A stretch of DNA of 64,000 nt from NCBI GenBank assembly GCA_000525025.1, contig JCKJ01000001.1:806001-870000 (forward strand), in the 5' to 3' direction. Both the position numbers and the translations under genes were made by a program. The notes under the pieces are model-generated. The model ran no database searches, was not told where the DNA came from, and worked only from the letters and a program-made list of their open reading frames with translations. This stretch comes from Methylophilaceae bacterium 11. GTDB taxonomy: Bacteria > Pseudomonadota > Gammaproteobacteria > Burkholderiales > Methylophilaceae. Shown one piece after another: positions 55,674 to 63,926 of this stretch (the stretch's first letter is position 1; each line of letters begins with the position of its first letter).

Positions 55674-57704
55674 TTATGGCTTAGGTTGATTCAACATTGC
55701 ACGGATACTAGCCATTTTAGACTTCCCAAAATCTTTACTTGCTAATAATTGGTCTGGGTCATTAAAGGGATTGCCAAAATGCTTCACGTCGTCTTTGGGT
55801 AGCTCTCCAATAAAGCGGCTTTGTTCACACATTTGCATTTCACCCGCACGTTTGCGCTTTTTACACCAAGAGATATTCAACGATTTCTGCGCACGGGTAA
55901 TGCCCACGTACATTAAACGGCGCTCTTCTTCAATTTGATCGTTATCAATCGATTCGCGGTGGGGGAGGATGCCTTCTTCACAGCCAATCAAGAATACATG
56001 GCCAAACTCCAACCCTTTGGCTGCATGCAGGGTAGAAAGTTTAACGGCATCCGGCTCCCCATTTTCTTTGCCCTCCAGCATGCTAATCAACGACACCATC
56101 TGTGTGAGCTCTAACAATGTTTTACCTTCAGCTTCATTGCCAAACTCGGTATTGGCTTCGCCTTTTTTGGTTAGCCAGGCAATAAATTCTTGCACATTAC
56201 CCCATTTGCTCTCGGCGGCACGTGGTTCCTCGCTGTCGTACAAATAGGTTTCATATTGAATTGTATTCAATAAGTCTTGTAGTAACTCGCCAGCGGGGTC
56301 TTTGGTGGCGCGAGATTGTAATTTGTTGATGTATTGACAAAAATTAAGCAAGTCTTCTAGTTGGCGGTTACCCAGCTCGCGCTGAAAATCACCTTCAAAT
56401 GCGGCTGCAAATAACGATATCTGGTGCGCGCTGGCGTATTCACCTAAGCGTTCAAGCGTAGTGTTGCCAATGCCTTTTTTTGGAGTAGTGGCTGCGCGAA
56501 TAAAGGCCGGGTCGTCATCTTCATTAGCGACTAAGCGTAAGTAGCTAACAATGTCTTTAATCTCGGCTTTATCAAAAAAAGACTGTCCACCAGAGATGGT
56601 GTAAGGGATTTTTTGATTGCGCAGATATTGTTCCATGATGCGCGCTTGATGGTTGCCGCGATACAGAATGGCGTAATCTTTATAAGTGGTGCGGTGCTCA
56701 AACTTGTGCGCTTGTAATTTCATGACGACTGATTCTGCCTCATGCTCCTCGCTCATGGTAGCGGAGACTTGAATCATGTCGCCTGTGCCTAAATCGCTCC
56801 ATAGTTTCTTTTCAAACAGTTTGGGGTTATTGGCAATCACTTGGTTAGCTGCACGTAGAATGCGCACGGTAGAGCGATAGTTTTGCTCCAGTTTAATCAC
56901 TTTTAAGCGGCTAAAGTCGACAGTGAGCTGACGTAGGTTTTCTACATCCGCACCACGCCAGCCATAAATCGCTTGGTCGTCGTCACCCACAGCCGTAAAT
57001 TGTCCGCGCACGCCGGTCAGCATTTTAATCAGCTTGTATTGGCAGGCATTGGTGTCTTGATACTCATCAATCAGCAAGTATTGTAGTTTACGCTGCCACT
57101 TATCTAATGCTTCTGCATGGTTGGAGAATAACTCCACTGGCAACTTAATTAAATCATCAAAATCAACAGCTTGATAGGCTTTTAACGTTTGTTGGTAAAT
57201 TTGATACACTTTGGCCGCCGCGTGCGTTAAATCTTCTTCAGCCGTGGCTTTTGCTTGGTCTGGGTTGATGAATCCATTTTTCCAATTGGAGATTTGCCAC
57301 TGCGTTTTACGTAGCAACTGTTTATCTGTGGTGGCCAGCACATCACTTAAAATTTTGAAACTATCTGACGAATCTAAAATCGAAAACTGAGGTTTGTAAC
57401 CTAAGTATGCACATTCTTGCCGCAGAATTTGTAAGCCTAATGAGTGGAATGTAGCAACGGTGAGCCCCTTGGTAGATTTACCTTCCATCAGTTTAGAGAC
57501 ACGTTCTTGCATCTCTAATGCTGCTTTGTTAGTAAACGTGATCGCCGCGATTTCTTTGGCGGAATATCCAGCCTCGTTAATCAAATAGGCGATTTTTTGA
57601 GTAATGACGCGTGTTTTACCGCTGCCGGCACCGGCTAATACCAGTAATGGGCCGTCTAAATACTTGACTGCTTCACGCTGTGGGGAGTTTAAAGTGTTTA
57701 ACAT
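55674..57704 (-). CDS. rep: ATP-dependent DNA helicase Rep
   Basis: The 676-residue superfamily 1 3'-5' helicase has the Q motif (LNSPQREAV), Walker A GAGSGKT (25-31), motif II DEYQDTN, motif III GDDDQAIYGWRGA, motif IV-V LEQNYRST, and KLSTLHAAKGLEFGHVFLIG. The length matches E. coli Rep (673). Rep unwinds DNA ahead of replication forks and clears bound proteins. It is unrelated to the downstream polysaccharide genes; the 69-base gap may hold the manC promoter. Confidence 0.95.
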   Translation of the reverse strand: MLNTLNSPQREAVKYLDGPLLVLAGAGSGKTRVITQKIAYLINEAGYSAKEIAAITFTNKAALEMQERVSKLMEGKSTKGLTVATFHSLGLQILRQECAYLGYKPQFSILDSSDSFKILSDVLATTDKQLLRKTQWQISNWKNGFINPDQAKATAEEDLTHAAAKVYQIYQQTLKAYQAVDFDDLIKLPVELFSNHAEALDKWQRKLQYLLIDEYQDTNACQYKLIKMLTGVRGQFTAVGDDDQAIYGWRGADVENLRQLTVDFSRLKVIKLEQNYRSTVRILRAANQVIANNPKLFEKKLWSDLGTGDMIQVSATMSEEHEAESVVMKLQAHKFEHRTTYKDYAILYRGNHQARIMEQYLRNQKIPYTISGGQSFFDKAEIKDIVSYLRLVANEDDDPAFIRAATTPKKGIGNTTLERLGEYASAHQISLFAAAFEGDFQRELGNRQLEDLLNFCQYINKLQSRATKDPAGELLQDLLNTIQYETYLYDSEEPRAAESKWGNVQEFIAWLTKKGEANTEFGNEAEGKTLLELTQMVSLISMLEGKENGEPDAVKLSTLHAAKGLEFGHVFLIGCEEGILPHRESIDNDQIEEERRLMYVGITRAQKSLNISWCKKRKRAGEMQMCEQSRFIGELPKDDVKHFGNPFNDPDQLLASKDFGKSKMASIRAMLNQPKP

Positions 57705-57804
57705 AATGTGCGTACTGCTATTGGAGCTATAGAGTAAGCACGCAATAAGCGATATAGTGTAGTTCTATTCAATTGAAACCATTTTAATTCAACTATCTGA
57801 ATCT
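57705..57804. other. divergent promoter region between rep and the GGDEF gene
   Basis: A 100-base gap with both genes starting outward. No clear operator or hairpin is visible, and neither gene has a strong ribosome site. Confidence 0.4.
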
Positions 57805-59007
57805 ATGCCAACCTTTGACTTAAAAACTATCATTTTTATGTCAATGCTCCTGACATTCATGTTGTCCATGCTGTTGGCGATTACCCGTTCCCATCACAAA
57901 GACATGAATGGTCCTGGCTATTGGGCCGTGGGTAATTTGGTGATTGGCTTGGGGATGGTGATTTTGTTCTCTAAGTTTGAGTCGACACAGTGGCACATTT
58001 TACCCGGTGTTGTTTTGATTGGGCTAGGCTTGGGCTTGTTTATTAATGGTATACAGGCGTTTTCTGGCAAAACTGTACGTCGCCTGTTGCCACTGATTAT
58101 TGCTTTAGTTCTGACCGTTCTCAATGCTTTTCTCATCATGCATCAACAAGACTTACGTATGGTGGTTATCGGCAATGCATTTATCTTCGCCATTATCTAC
58201 ATGATGGGCGCCAGACTGACGTTTGGTAAGGATGATGGCTTGGTTGGCAATTTATATTGGATTGCATCTAGCCTGTTTTTTATGATGGCGTTACTGCTGG
58301 TGGCACGCGTGCTTTCTGCGTTTTATATGGAAAGTGACCTGTTTAAAAGCTTTCTAGACTGGCCGGTGAATGCTTATACGTTTATGTTGGCCTGTGTCAT
58401 TCAGTTTTTTGTGTCGGTGCTGTTTGTCTTGATGCTGACGGCGCAAGTGAATCAAAACTTACAGTCGATGGCGACTGTGGATAGCTTGACCAATGTACTG
58501 AATCGACGCGGCTTGCAAGATGCTGCAGTCAAAATGCACGCAATATGTAAGCGTATTCAAATTCCGATGTCACTGTTATTGGTGGATTTGGATCACTTTA
58601 AAAAAGTGAATGATACGCACGGGCACTTGGTAGGAGATGAGGTGTTGGTGACGATTGCCAAGACCATTAAAACCACACTACGCGCAGGCGACGTAGTAGG
58701 GCGCTACGGTGGCGAAGAGTTTTGCGTGTTATTGCCTAATACGAGCGAAAAAGAAGCGGTGGCTTTGGCGGAGCGGATTAGGGAGATGATTCAGCACAAA
58801 AATATTTCTGTGCGTCATGTGAAGAAAACATCGCAGGCGCAAAATGAGGTGAAGTGTACGGTGAGTATTGGCGCGGCAGGGTCAGAGTCTAGCGGTTATG
58901 ACGTGCAACGTTTACTGGCTTCTGCCGATAACGCATTGTATATGGCCAAAAACCGGGGTAGAAATTTGGTAGCAACGCACGCCGGCATTGCCACTAAAGT
59001 ACATTAA
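57805..59007 (+). CDS. membrane diguanylate cyclase with GGDEF domain
   Basis: The 400-residue protein has about seven N-terminal membrane helices (10-210) followed by a GGDEF domain. The active site is GGEEF at 302-306. An RxxD inhibitory site (RAGD, 293-296) is in the right position, so the enzyme should make cyclic di-GMP and be product-inhibited. The metal/substrate residues LVDLDHFKKVNDTHGH are intact. Its sensor region is not assigned. It is near the exopolysaccharide locus, a common c-di-GMP target, though direct control is not shown. Confidence 0.94.
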   Translation: MPTFDLKTIIFMSMLLTFMLSMLLAITRSHHKDMNGPGYWAVGNLVIGLGMVILFSKFESTQWHILPGVVLIGLGLGLFINGIQAFSGKTVRRLLPLIIALVLTVLNAFLIMHQQDLRMVVIGNAFIFAIIYMMGARLTFGKDDGLVGNLYWIASSLFFMMALLLVARVLSAFYMESDLFKSFLDWPVNAYTFMLACVIQFFVSVLFVLMLTAQVNQNLQSMATVDSLTNVLNRRGLQDAAVKMHAICKRIQIPMSLLLVDLDHFKKVNDTHGHLVGDEVLVTIAKTIKTTLRAGDVVGRYGGEEFCVLLPNTSEKEAVALAERIREMIQHKNISVRHVKKTSQAQNEVKCTVSIGAAGSESSGYDVQRLLASADNALYMAKNRGRNLVATHAGIATKVH

Positions 59008-59017
59008 TCAAAGCACA

Positions 59018-59944
59018 CTAATCTAGTTCGGGCTTTGTTTCAGGCGCTAAAGCTTCCGTGGGCAATGCGATCAAACTATCCAGTAATTGTTGTCGGCTCA
59101 CTGGGGATTCTAAACTCACGCGACCAATGGCACCGCTGCGATAGTCAGTGAGCAAGGTCATGGCGGTGCGCTCCATATCCCATTCCCCATCGTGGCGCTT
59201 ATACGCGCGACGTTTGGCAATGCCTTCCAGCAGGTCTATGCCATCAATCTGCTTCACATCTAACTTCATTGCATCCAGCTTGTAGCGAACATTCAGTAAA
59301 TCTGGGTAGGCTTTAAGCAATACATTGCCTAAAAAAATCGCAACATCTTCATCAATCACTGCATTTCGTCCAATAGCGTGACTGGCCGCCAGCATGTAGC
59401 CATCGCTTTCTACGGCAATTTTAGGCCACATCATGCCAGGCGTATCGGTGATGCTCATGGTGTCATCCAAATCAAAGCGCTGCTGGCTTTTGGTGACGGC
59501 TGGTTCATCGCCCACTTTGGCCACGCGACGATTTAACAAGGCATTCATGAGCGTGGATTTGCCCACGTTTGGAATGCCCATGATCATCATGCGTAATGGT
59601 TTTAAGTGTGTGCCACGATGCGGCGCCAACTTGCGGCAAAGTGCTGGGATTTTTTTGGCATCACCGGCTTTTTTGCATGAGAGCGCGACCGCTTTGGTAT
59701 TGGGCTGAGCGTTAAAGTAATTCAGCCAGGCTTGCGTAGTAGCCGGGTCTGCTAAATCGGCTTTGTTTAAGATTTTAAGATTAGGGCGTTGCCTAAATAA
59801 GCGCATCTCATCAATCATTGGGTTGTGGCTTGCAGCAGGTAATCTAGCGTCCAGCACCTCAATCACCACGTCGATAAACTCCATGGTTTCTTCCGCCTTT
59901 TTACGGGCAGAGGTCATATGTCCTGGGTACCACTGAATTGCCAC
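59018..59944 (-). CDS. rbgA: ribosome biogenesis GTPase RbgA/YlqF
   Basis: The 308-residue circularly permuted GTPase begins MAIQWYPGHMTSARKKAEE, then G4 NKAD (60-63), G1 GIPNVGKST (123-131) and G3 DTPG (167-170). The C-terminal ANTAR-like region fits RbgA. It helps late assembly of the 50S subunit. The start is GTG at 59944, with AGGAG 6 bases upstream. A terminator-like hairpin lies 22 bases further upstream in the leader. Confidence 0.95.
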   Translation of the reverse strand: MAIQWYPGHMTSARKKAEETMEFIDVVIEVLDARLPAASHNPMIDEMRLFRQRPNLKILNKADLADPATTQAWLNYFNAQPNTKAVALSCKKAGDAKKIPALCRKLAPHRGTHLKPLRMMIMGIPNVGKSTLMNALLNRRVAKVGDEPAVTKSQQRFDLDDTMSITDTPGMMWPKIAVESDGYMLAASHAIGRNAVIDEDVAIFLGNVLLKAYPDLLNVRYKLDAMKLDVKQIDGIDLLEGIAKRRAYKRHDGEWDMERTAMTLLTDYRSGAIGRVSLESPVSRQQLLDSLIALPTEALAPETKPELD

Positions 59945-59966
59945 TAGATGCTCCTAAGCCAAATAA

Positions 59967-60000
59967 AAAATGCGCAAACCCTACTAAGTTTGCGCATTTT
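59967..60000. terminator. terminator-like hairpin in the rbgA leader
   Basis: A 13-bp perfect stem (59967-59979 with 59988-60000) around an 8-base loop, with a T run on the minus strand just after it. It is 22 bases upstream of the rbgA start. No minus-strand gene ends here, so it could be an attenuator or the end of a small RNA. Confidence 0.7.
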
Positions 60001-60109
60001 AGCATCGGGATGACATATCTAAAGAATATTGTCTAATTTATCAAAATAAAAATTGTGCTAATGGCATATCTTGCACGTGCTCTTGGAATGTCGTGCATTG
60101 CTAGCTAAG

Positions 60110-60175
60110 GACTCGATGCACGCACCTTAGTGACTCGATGCACGCATCTTAGTAGCTCGATGCATGCATCTTTGT
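60110..60175. repeat. three imperfect 22-bp tandem repeats
   Basis: Three direct copies lie end to end at 60110-60131, 60132-60153 and 60154-60175. The first two differ at one base, and the third at five or fewer from the second. Each contains CTCGATGCA(C/T)GCA. They have no spacers, so they are not CRISPR. They could be binding sites for a regulator. Confidence 0.85.
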
Positions 60176-60222
60176 AGGTACTTAATTAATTTTTACTTTT
60201 TTGATGGGTATGTGTATGGATA

Positions 60223-60244
60223 TAATTATACACGTGTATAATTA
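60223..60244. promoter_or_regulatory. 22-bp perfect palindrome, candidate operator
   Basis: Bases 60223-60244 are a perfect inverted repeat centred on CACGTG, with AT-rich arms ATTATA/TATAAT. The site is about 120 bases upstream of the lipoprotein ATG. Dimeric helix-turn-helix regulators bind such sites. TATAAT at 60238-60243 could also serve as a -10 element. Confidence 0.5.
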
Positions 60245-60362
60245 ATTGGGTTTCCTAATATCCAATCTAATCCAATTCAATTTAACTTTAGTACTAGGTA
60301 GCCATGACTTAGCCTAAACCTACAATCAATCCACTATCAACATTAATTTTAAGAAAAATAAT

Positions 60363-60773
60363 ATGATCAATATAAAAAAATTTACTTTAGCCGTATTGGT
60401 TGCTGCTACATTGATATCAGCTTGCGCAACTAAACCACCTCATATCGCAAATAAAAAAACCTATAACGTTTCGGGGCAGGAGTTAGTATTTGGAGGAATA
60501 TATTATCCAAGTAAAAATCAATTATCTATCACAGTGAATGATGACCCTATCATGAAGGGATCTTTTCCTCCATTTACACCCACTAGAAGTTTTCAGACCA
60601 AATACAAAAACATACCTATATCAGCACATTGTTATTTTGGGTCAGTACTTAGTGCAGAGGGTGGTGCATTTGGTATTGTGGCCGAGGCTATCCAGTCTAA
60701 AAAAGGAGTCAGCTCCGATAAGTGCGATATTTCAGTGGATTCTAAGCAGATAGATACTTTATATTTTAACTAG
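60363..60773 (+). CDS. small hypothetical lipoprotein
   Basis: The 136-residue protein has a lipobox LISAC with C21 after a short hydrophobic signal, so it should be anchored in a membrane. The rest is beta-rich with two further cysteines (HCYFG and KCDIS) that could form a disulfide. I do not recognise a family. Upstream lie a 22-bp palindrome and 22-bp repeats that may control it. Codon use is AT-rich compared with neighbours, which could mean recent acquisition. Confidence 0.7.
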   Translation: MINIKKFTLAVLVAATLISACATKPPHIANKKTYNVSGQELVFGGIYYPSKNQLSITVNDDPIMKGSFPPFTPTRSFQTKYKNIPISAHCYFGSVLSAEGGAFGIVAEAIQSKKGVSSDKCDISVDSKQIDTLYFN

Positions 60774-60820
60774 TTGAAATATTCTTAATAAAATATTAGC
60801 GTCTAGTCATAAAAATACAT

Positions 60821-60858
60821 AAGCCCGTTGTAACGCGTAAAGTTAAACGGGCTTTCAT
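60821..60858. terminator. terminator after the lipoprotein gene
   Basis: The stem AAGCCCGTT (60821-60829) pairs with AACGGGCTT (60846-60854) and is followed by TT and a short T-rich stretch. The 48-base gap from the lipoprotein stop suits it as that gene's terminator. Confidence 0.7.
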
Positions 60859-60947
60859 TTGTAGCTGGCAAGTTAAATGCCAAACACCAAATATGGCCGA
60901 CATCTGATTCAATCGTGCTGGCCATTATCCGATCCGCCTATTTATTA

Positions 60948-61409
60948 TTACCTCTGTTTGCCACGCGATTTTTTTTCTGGGTTCATGCGCTGAGAGCGTT
61001 CGCGTATTCTCTCTTTTTGTTCCGGCGGTACGTTTCTCCAACGCTCGCGTAGTTCGCTGCGTTCTTCTGGGGGCAATTCTCTAAACTCACGCATACGCTC
61101 TTTAATGCGGCCTTTTTCATCCGGGCTCATATTGTCATAGCGTTGCATTCTATCTTGCATGCGGTTGCGTTGTTCAGGCGATAGATTGTTCCAGCGCTCA
61201 GCCCCTTGGCGTAAACGCTCTTGGCGATTAGGGGGTAGGTCGCGCCAGTCTTCCCGCATTGGTGACAGTGTTTCTTGTTGTTGAGGAGATAGATTTTCCC
61301 AAGGCACGCCATCTGCATGCGCTAGTGAGTGAAACTGCGTGAGTATCACGAGTAGCGAGACGCTAAACACAGACTGCAAAAACCTGTGATGTATGGTGTA
61401 AATCTGCAT
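60948..61409 (-). CDS. DUF3106 exported protein
   Basis: The 153-residue protein has a signal peptide (to about residue 31, LAHA) and a series of short helical repeats with PPEE/SPEQ turns: WENLSPQQQE, WRDLPPNRQE, WNNLSPEQRN, REFRELPPEER and WRNVPPEQKE. This is the DUF3106 pattern. The C-terminus is very basic (KKSRGKQR). It follows the sigma factor and DUF3619 gene and likely belongs to the same regulon. The ATG at 61409 has AAGGGA upstream; longer starts at 61517 begin with TTG. Confidence 0.82.
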   Translation of the reverse strand: MQIYTIHHRFLQSVFSVSLLVILTQFHSLAHADGVPWENLSPQQQETLSPMREDWRDLPPNRQERLRQGAERWNNLSPEQRNRMQDRMQRYDNMSPDEKGRIKERMREFRELPPEERSELRERWRNVPPEQKERIRERSQRMNPEKKSRGKQR

Positions 61410-61534
61410 GGTGTTTCCCTTGTTTGTTCCTTTATCACAATATTGTTGTGCGCCTCTTGTTTTGGGCGCTTTTGTTATGTTGGTGTCAGTGTGCATACTT
61501 TTCAGTTGCATTGTCAAACTCGCGTCAACAAGCC

Positions 61535-61933
61535 CTAAGCGGTATGCGCGGTTGCATCATTCATCGAATTAAGTTTATTCGGGCTGGGTTCGGTTTCATC
61601 TAACCATAAGTAAAATTCTGGATCTGTGATCGCATCTAGGTCGTCTGGGCTTTCCACGACTTCAAACATCGCTGTATATTCCCCAGAAACGGCTGCCGGG
61701 CTAGCGCTGTGTTGCGCCGGCAAAATAAACATAATGGCCATCACACTACAAAACGCCACGCCGGCTACTGGGGCCCACACTATATTTTTCCACCACACTT
61801 TTTGTGGCTTTTGCTGAAGCGCTTGGCGACGGATAGCGTGCAGACGGTGTTGCGTGTCTGCGTCAATCTCGTTGGTCGAGGCGGTCAGGCTGGATTGAAT
61901 GCGGTCGGTAAATGTTTTTTCATCAATAGTCAT
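61535..61933 (-). CDS. DUF3619 membrane protein, possible anti-sigma factor
   Basis: The 132-residue protein has a cytoplasmic N-terminus (MTIDEKTFTDRIQSSLTAST), one membrane helix (about 53-72) and a short acidic periplasmic tail with SPDDLDAITDPEFYLWL. This arrangement, immediately downstream of an ECF sigma gene (4-base ATGA overlap), fits a single-pass anti-sigma factor. The DUF3619 family is widespread in betaproteobacteria at this place. The function is inferred from position. Confidence 0.8.
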   Translation of the reverse strand: MTIDEKTFTDRIQSSLTASTNEIDADTQHRLHAIRRQALQQKPQKVWWKNIVWAPVAGVAFCSVMAIMFILPAQHSASPAAVSGEYTAMFEVVESPDDLDAITDPEFYLWLDETEPSPNKLNSMNDATAHTA

Positions 61934-62454
61934 GGTTGAAAGTCCTTTAAAGCAATCCGTAATTTCTCTAGTGCACGTGAATAATGGGTTTTAACGCTAC
62001 TTTCTGAGCACTGCATAGCAGTTGCCGTGTCGCTAATGTCTAAACCTTCCCAAATGCGTAGCAAAAACACTTGCTGCTGGCGCAATGGCAATTCACTTAA
62101 TGCGCTATTCAAGTGCCCCATAAACTCTGCATCCTGCAGTTGGATATCGGGAAAGCTTGATATCTCGGCAGGCTGCTGTTCCAGTAAATCTTCGCCGTCC
62201 TCTTCGTCTGATGGTCGATCTAACCAACTTCTAAATCGGTTACGGACGCTTTGTCGGCGATGAAAGTCCATAATCCGCGATTCTAAAATACTGTAGAACA
62301 GCGGTTTCCAAGACGCCGCTGGCTGGTCGCTGTACTTTTGTACCAGCTTAATCATGGCGTCCTGCACAATGTCCAAGGCATCATCACGATTACCAGTAGC
62401 CAATTGTGCAATGCGAAAAGCACGACGTTCAATCTCCGCTAAAAAAGCTTCCAT
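61930..62454 (-). CDS. ECF-type RNA polymerase sigma factor
   Basis: The 174-residue protein has sigma region 2 (RRAFRIAQLATGNRDDALDIVQDAMIKLVQKY, with the WKPLFYSILESRIMDFHRRQ promoter-melting block) and region 4 (LSELPLRQQQVFLLRIWEGLDISDTATAMQCSESSVKTHYSRALEKLR). It should direct RNA polymerase to a stress regulon, probably including its own operon. The intervening acidic linker (SDEEDGEDLLEQQ) is unusual. It precedes DUF3619 and DUF3106 genes. Confidence 0.9.
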   Translation of the reverse strand: MEAFLAEIERRAFRIAQLATGNRDDALDIVQDAMIKLVQKYSDQPAASWKPLFYSILESRIMDFHRRQSVRNRFRSWLDRPSDEEDGEDLLEQQPAEISSFPDIQLQDAEFMGHLNSALSELPLRQQQVFLLRIWEGLDISDTATAMQCSESSVKTHYSRALEKLRIALKDFQP

Positions 62455-62514
62455 TGTTTTATTTATTTATGCACTTGTTTGTCATGCTTTTATTTTAAAT
62501 CAGTTTCTCTTCAA

Positions 62515-62943
62515 TTAACGACGGTCTGCACGGCGGTCTAATCGATTATTAATACGCTCACCTTTATTGTCTAGGCGATTGTCAACACGATCGCCACGCG
62601 CATCTAAGCGTTGGTCGATACGGTCGCCTTTATTGTCAAGGCGTTGATCAATACGGTCACCTTTGTTTCTTAAATGGTCTGCACGTTTTTCATGACCATT
62701 TGCATCGGCTCTATCCGCTTTGTTGTCTAACCGGTGTTCAATACGATCACCGCGGTTATCCAAACGATTTTCAATGCGATCACCCTTGTTATCTAGGTGT
62801 TGTTCGCGACGGTCACCACGATTGTCTAAGCGCTGTTCAATTCTATCACCACGTTTGTCCAAATCTACTGATTTAGCATCATCAGCATAAGCTGAAGCAC
62901 TGAAGACACAGGCTGTCGCTACAATCATCCAAGTTTTATTCAT
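62515..62943 (-). CDS. exported protein of 11-residue tandem repeats
   Basis: The 142-residue protein has a signal peptide (residues 1-20, SAYA) and then about ten copies of an 11-residue unit of the form LDN[KR]GDRIxxR, from about residue 28 to the end, interrupted once by KADRADANGHEKRADH. The strict 11-residue spacing suggests a hendecad coiled coil or a rod. It is rich in Asp and Arg. I recognise no function. It is beside the ECF sigma operon, on the same strand, with a 60-base gap to the sigma gene start. Confidence 0.85.
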   Translation of the reverse strand: MNKTWMIVATACVFSASAYADDAKSVDLDKRGDRIEQRLDNRGDRREQHLDNKGDRIENRLDNRGDRIEHRLDNKADRADANGHEKRADHLRNKGDRIDQRLDNKGDRIDQRLDARGDRVDNRLDNKGERINNRLDRRADRR

Positions 62944-63054
62944 GTTGTTACTCCCAATGGTTGTTGTTCAATCTGGGGCAGTGTTGTCGCCCTTACTAGT
63001 CAAAACGCGGAACTGCTGGCTAAGACGACAGTCTCCCTCATATTTTTTCAGTGT

Positions 63055-63903
63055 ATGAGGAGAATGCACGATAAAATATCGTCTATGACGATGCCACCCG
63101 AAATTAAACCGCACCAATCTATCGAGCTGCTGAAAGCGTTGCATATCTTAACGCGCGACGGCAAACTGAATCAGGATAGCCGCCGCAAGCTCAAGCAAGT
63201 GTATCACTTGGTCAATTTTATTGAGCCTTTACTCAATGACGTGTTAGCCAAAGTGTCTGACCCTACAGTGGTCGACCATGGTGCAGGTAAGTCTTATTTG
63301 GGCTTTATTTTGTATGATTTACTGCTTAAACAGCAGCCTGCCGGCCAAGTGATTGGCGTGGAGACACGCGCAGATTTGGTAGAAAAATCCAAAACATTGG
63401 CCGAGGTGTGCGCATTCCCTAGAATGGACTTTCATCATTTAAGCGTGGCGGATTCGATGACGTCTACCTTGATTCCGAAACAAGTGCAGATTGTCACTGC
63501 CTTGCATGCGTGTAATACCGCTACAGATGATGCAATTCAGTTTGGCTTGAAGAAACAGGCCCAATATATGGTGCTGGTGCCTTGTTGCCAGGCTGAGGTG
63601 GCGGAAGTGATGCGTCAACATAAGGCAGATAGTTTAAGTAAAACTGAGTTGAGTGAAGTATGGCGGCATCCTATCCATACACGTGAGTTTGGTAGCCATA
63701 TCACCAATGTGTTGCGTTGTTTGCAGTTAGAGGCCCATGGTTACCAAGTCACGGTGACAGAGTTGGTGGGTTGGGAGCATTCCATGAAAAATGAGCTAAT
63801 CATTGCCAAGTACACTGGACATGCGCGTAAAAACGCGCGTGATCGATTGAACAATATTTTAGAAACATTTAACTTATCCTCGCTGAGTGCGCGGTTTATG
63901 TGA
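63055..63903 (+). CDS. class I SAM-dependent methyltransferase-like protein
   Basis: The 282-residue protein has a SAM-site-like VVDHGAGKSYLGFILYDLL and IGVETRADLVEKSKTLA, plus the later ALHACNTATDDAI and LVPCCQAEV motifs. These match the family related to METTL25/TRM13-type methyltransferase domains. Bacterial members are uncharacterised; a nucleic acid substrate is possible. Start choice is unclear; in-frame ATGs at 63055, 63064 and 63085 each lack a well-spaced ribosome site. The gene is divergent from the repeat-protein gene. Confidence 0.8.
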   Translation: MRRMHDKISSMTMPPEIKPHQSIELLKALHILTRDGKLNQDSRRKLKQVYHLVNFIEPLLNDVLAKVSDPTVVDHGAGKSYLGFILYDLLLKQQPAGQVIGVETRADLVEKSKTLAEVCAFPRMDFHHLSVADSMTSTLIPKQVQIVTALHACNTATDDAIQFGLKKQAQYMVLVPCCQAEVAEVMRQHKADSLSKTELSEVWRHPIHTREFGSHITNVLRCLQLEAHGYQVTVTELVGWEHSMKNELIIAKYTGHARKNARDRLNNILETFNLSSLSARFM

Positions 63904-63926
63904 GTGAGTTGGTCTGGAGAGTGAAT

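Larger units (their letters stand above)
60001..60362. other. non-coding region upstream of the lipoprotein gene
   Basis: These bases carry no convincing gene on either strand but hold three 22-bp tandem repeats and a 22-bp perfect palindrome, listed separately. It is the most regulatory-looking gap in the window. Confidence 0.6.

Noticed and set aside
60110-60175. Possible CRISPR array
   Set aside because: The 22-bp copies are adjacent with no spacers, and there is no cas gene in the window.
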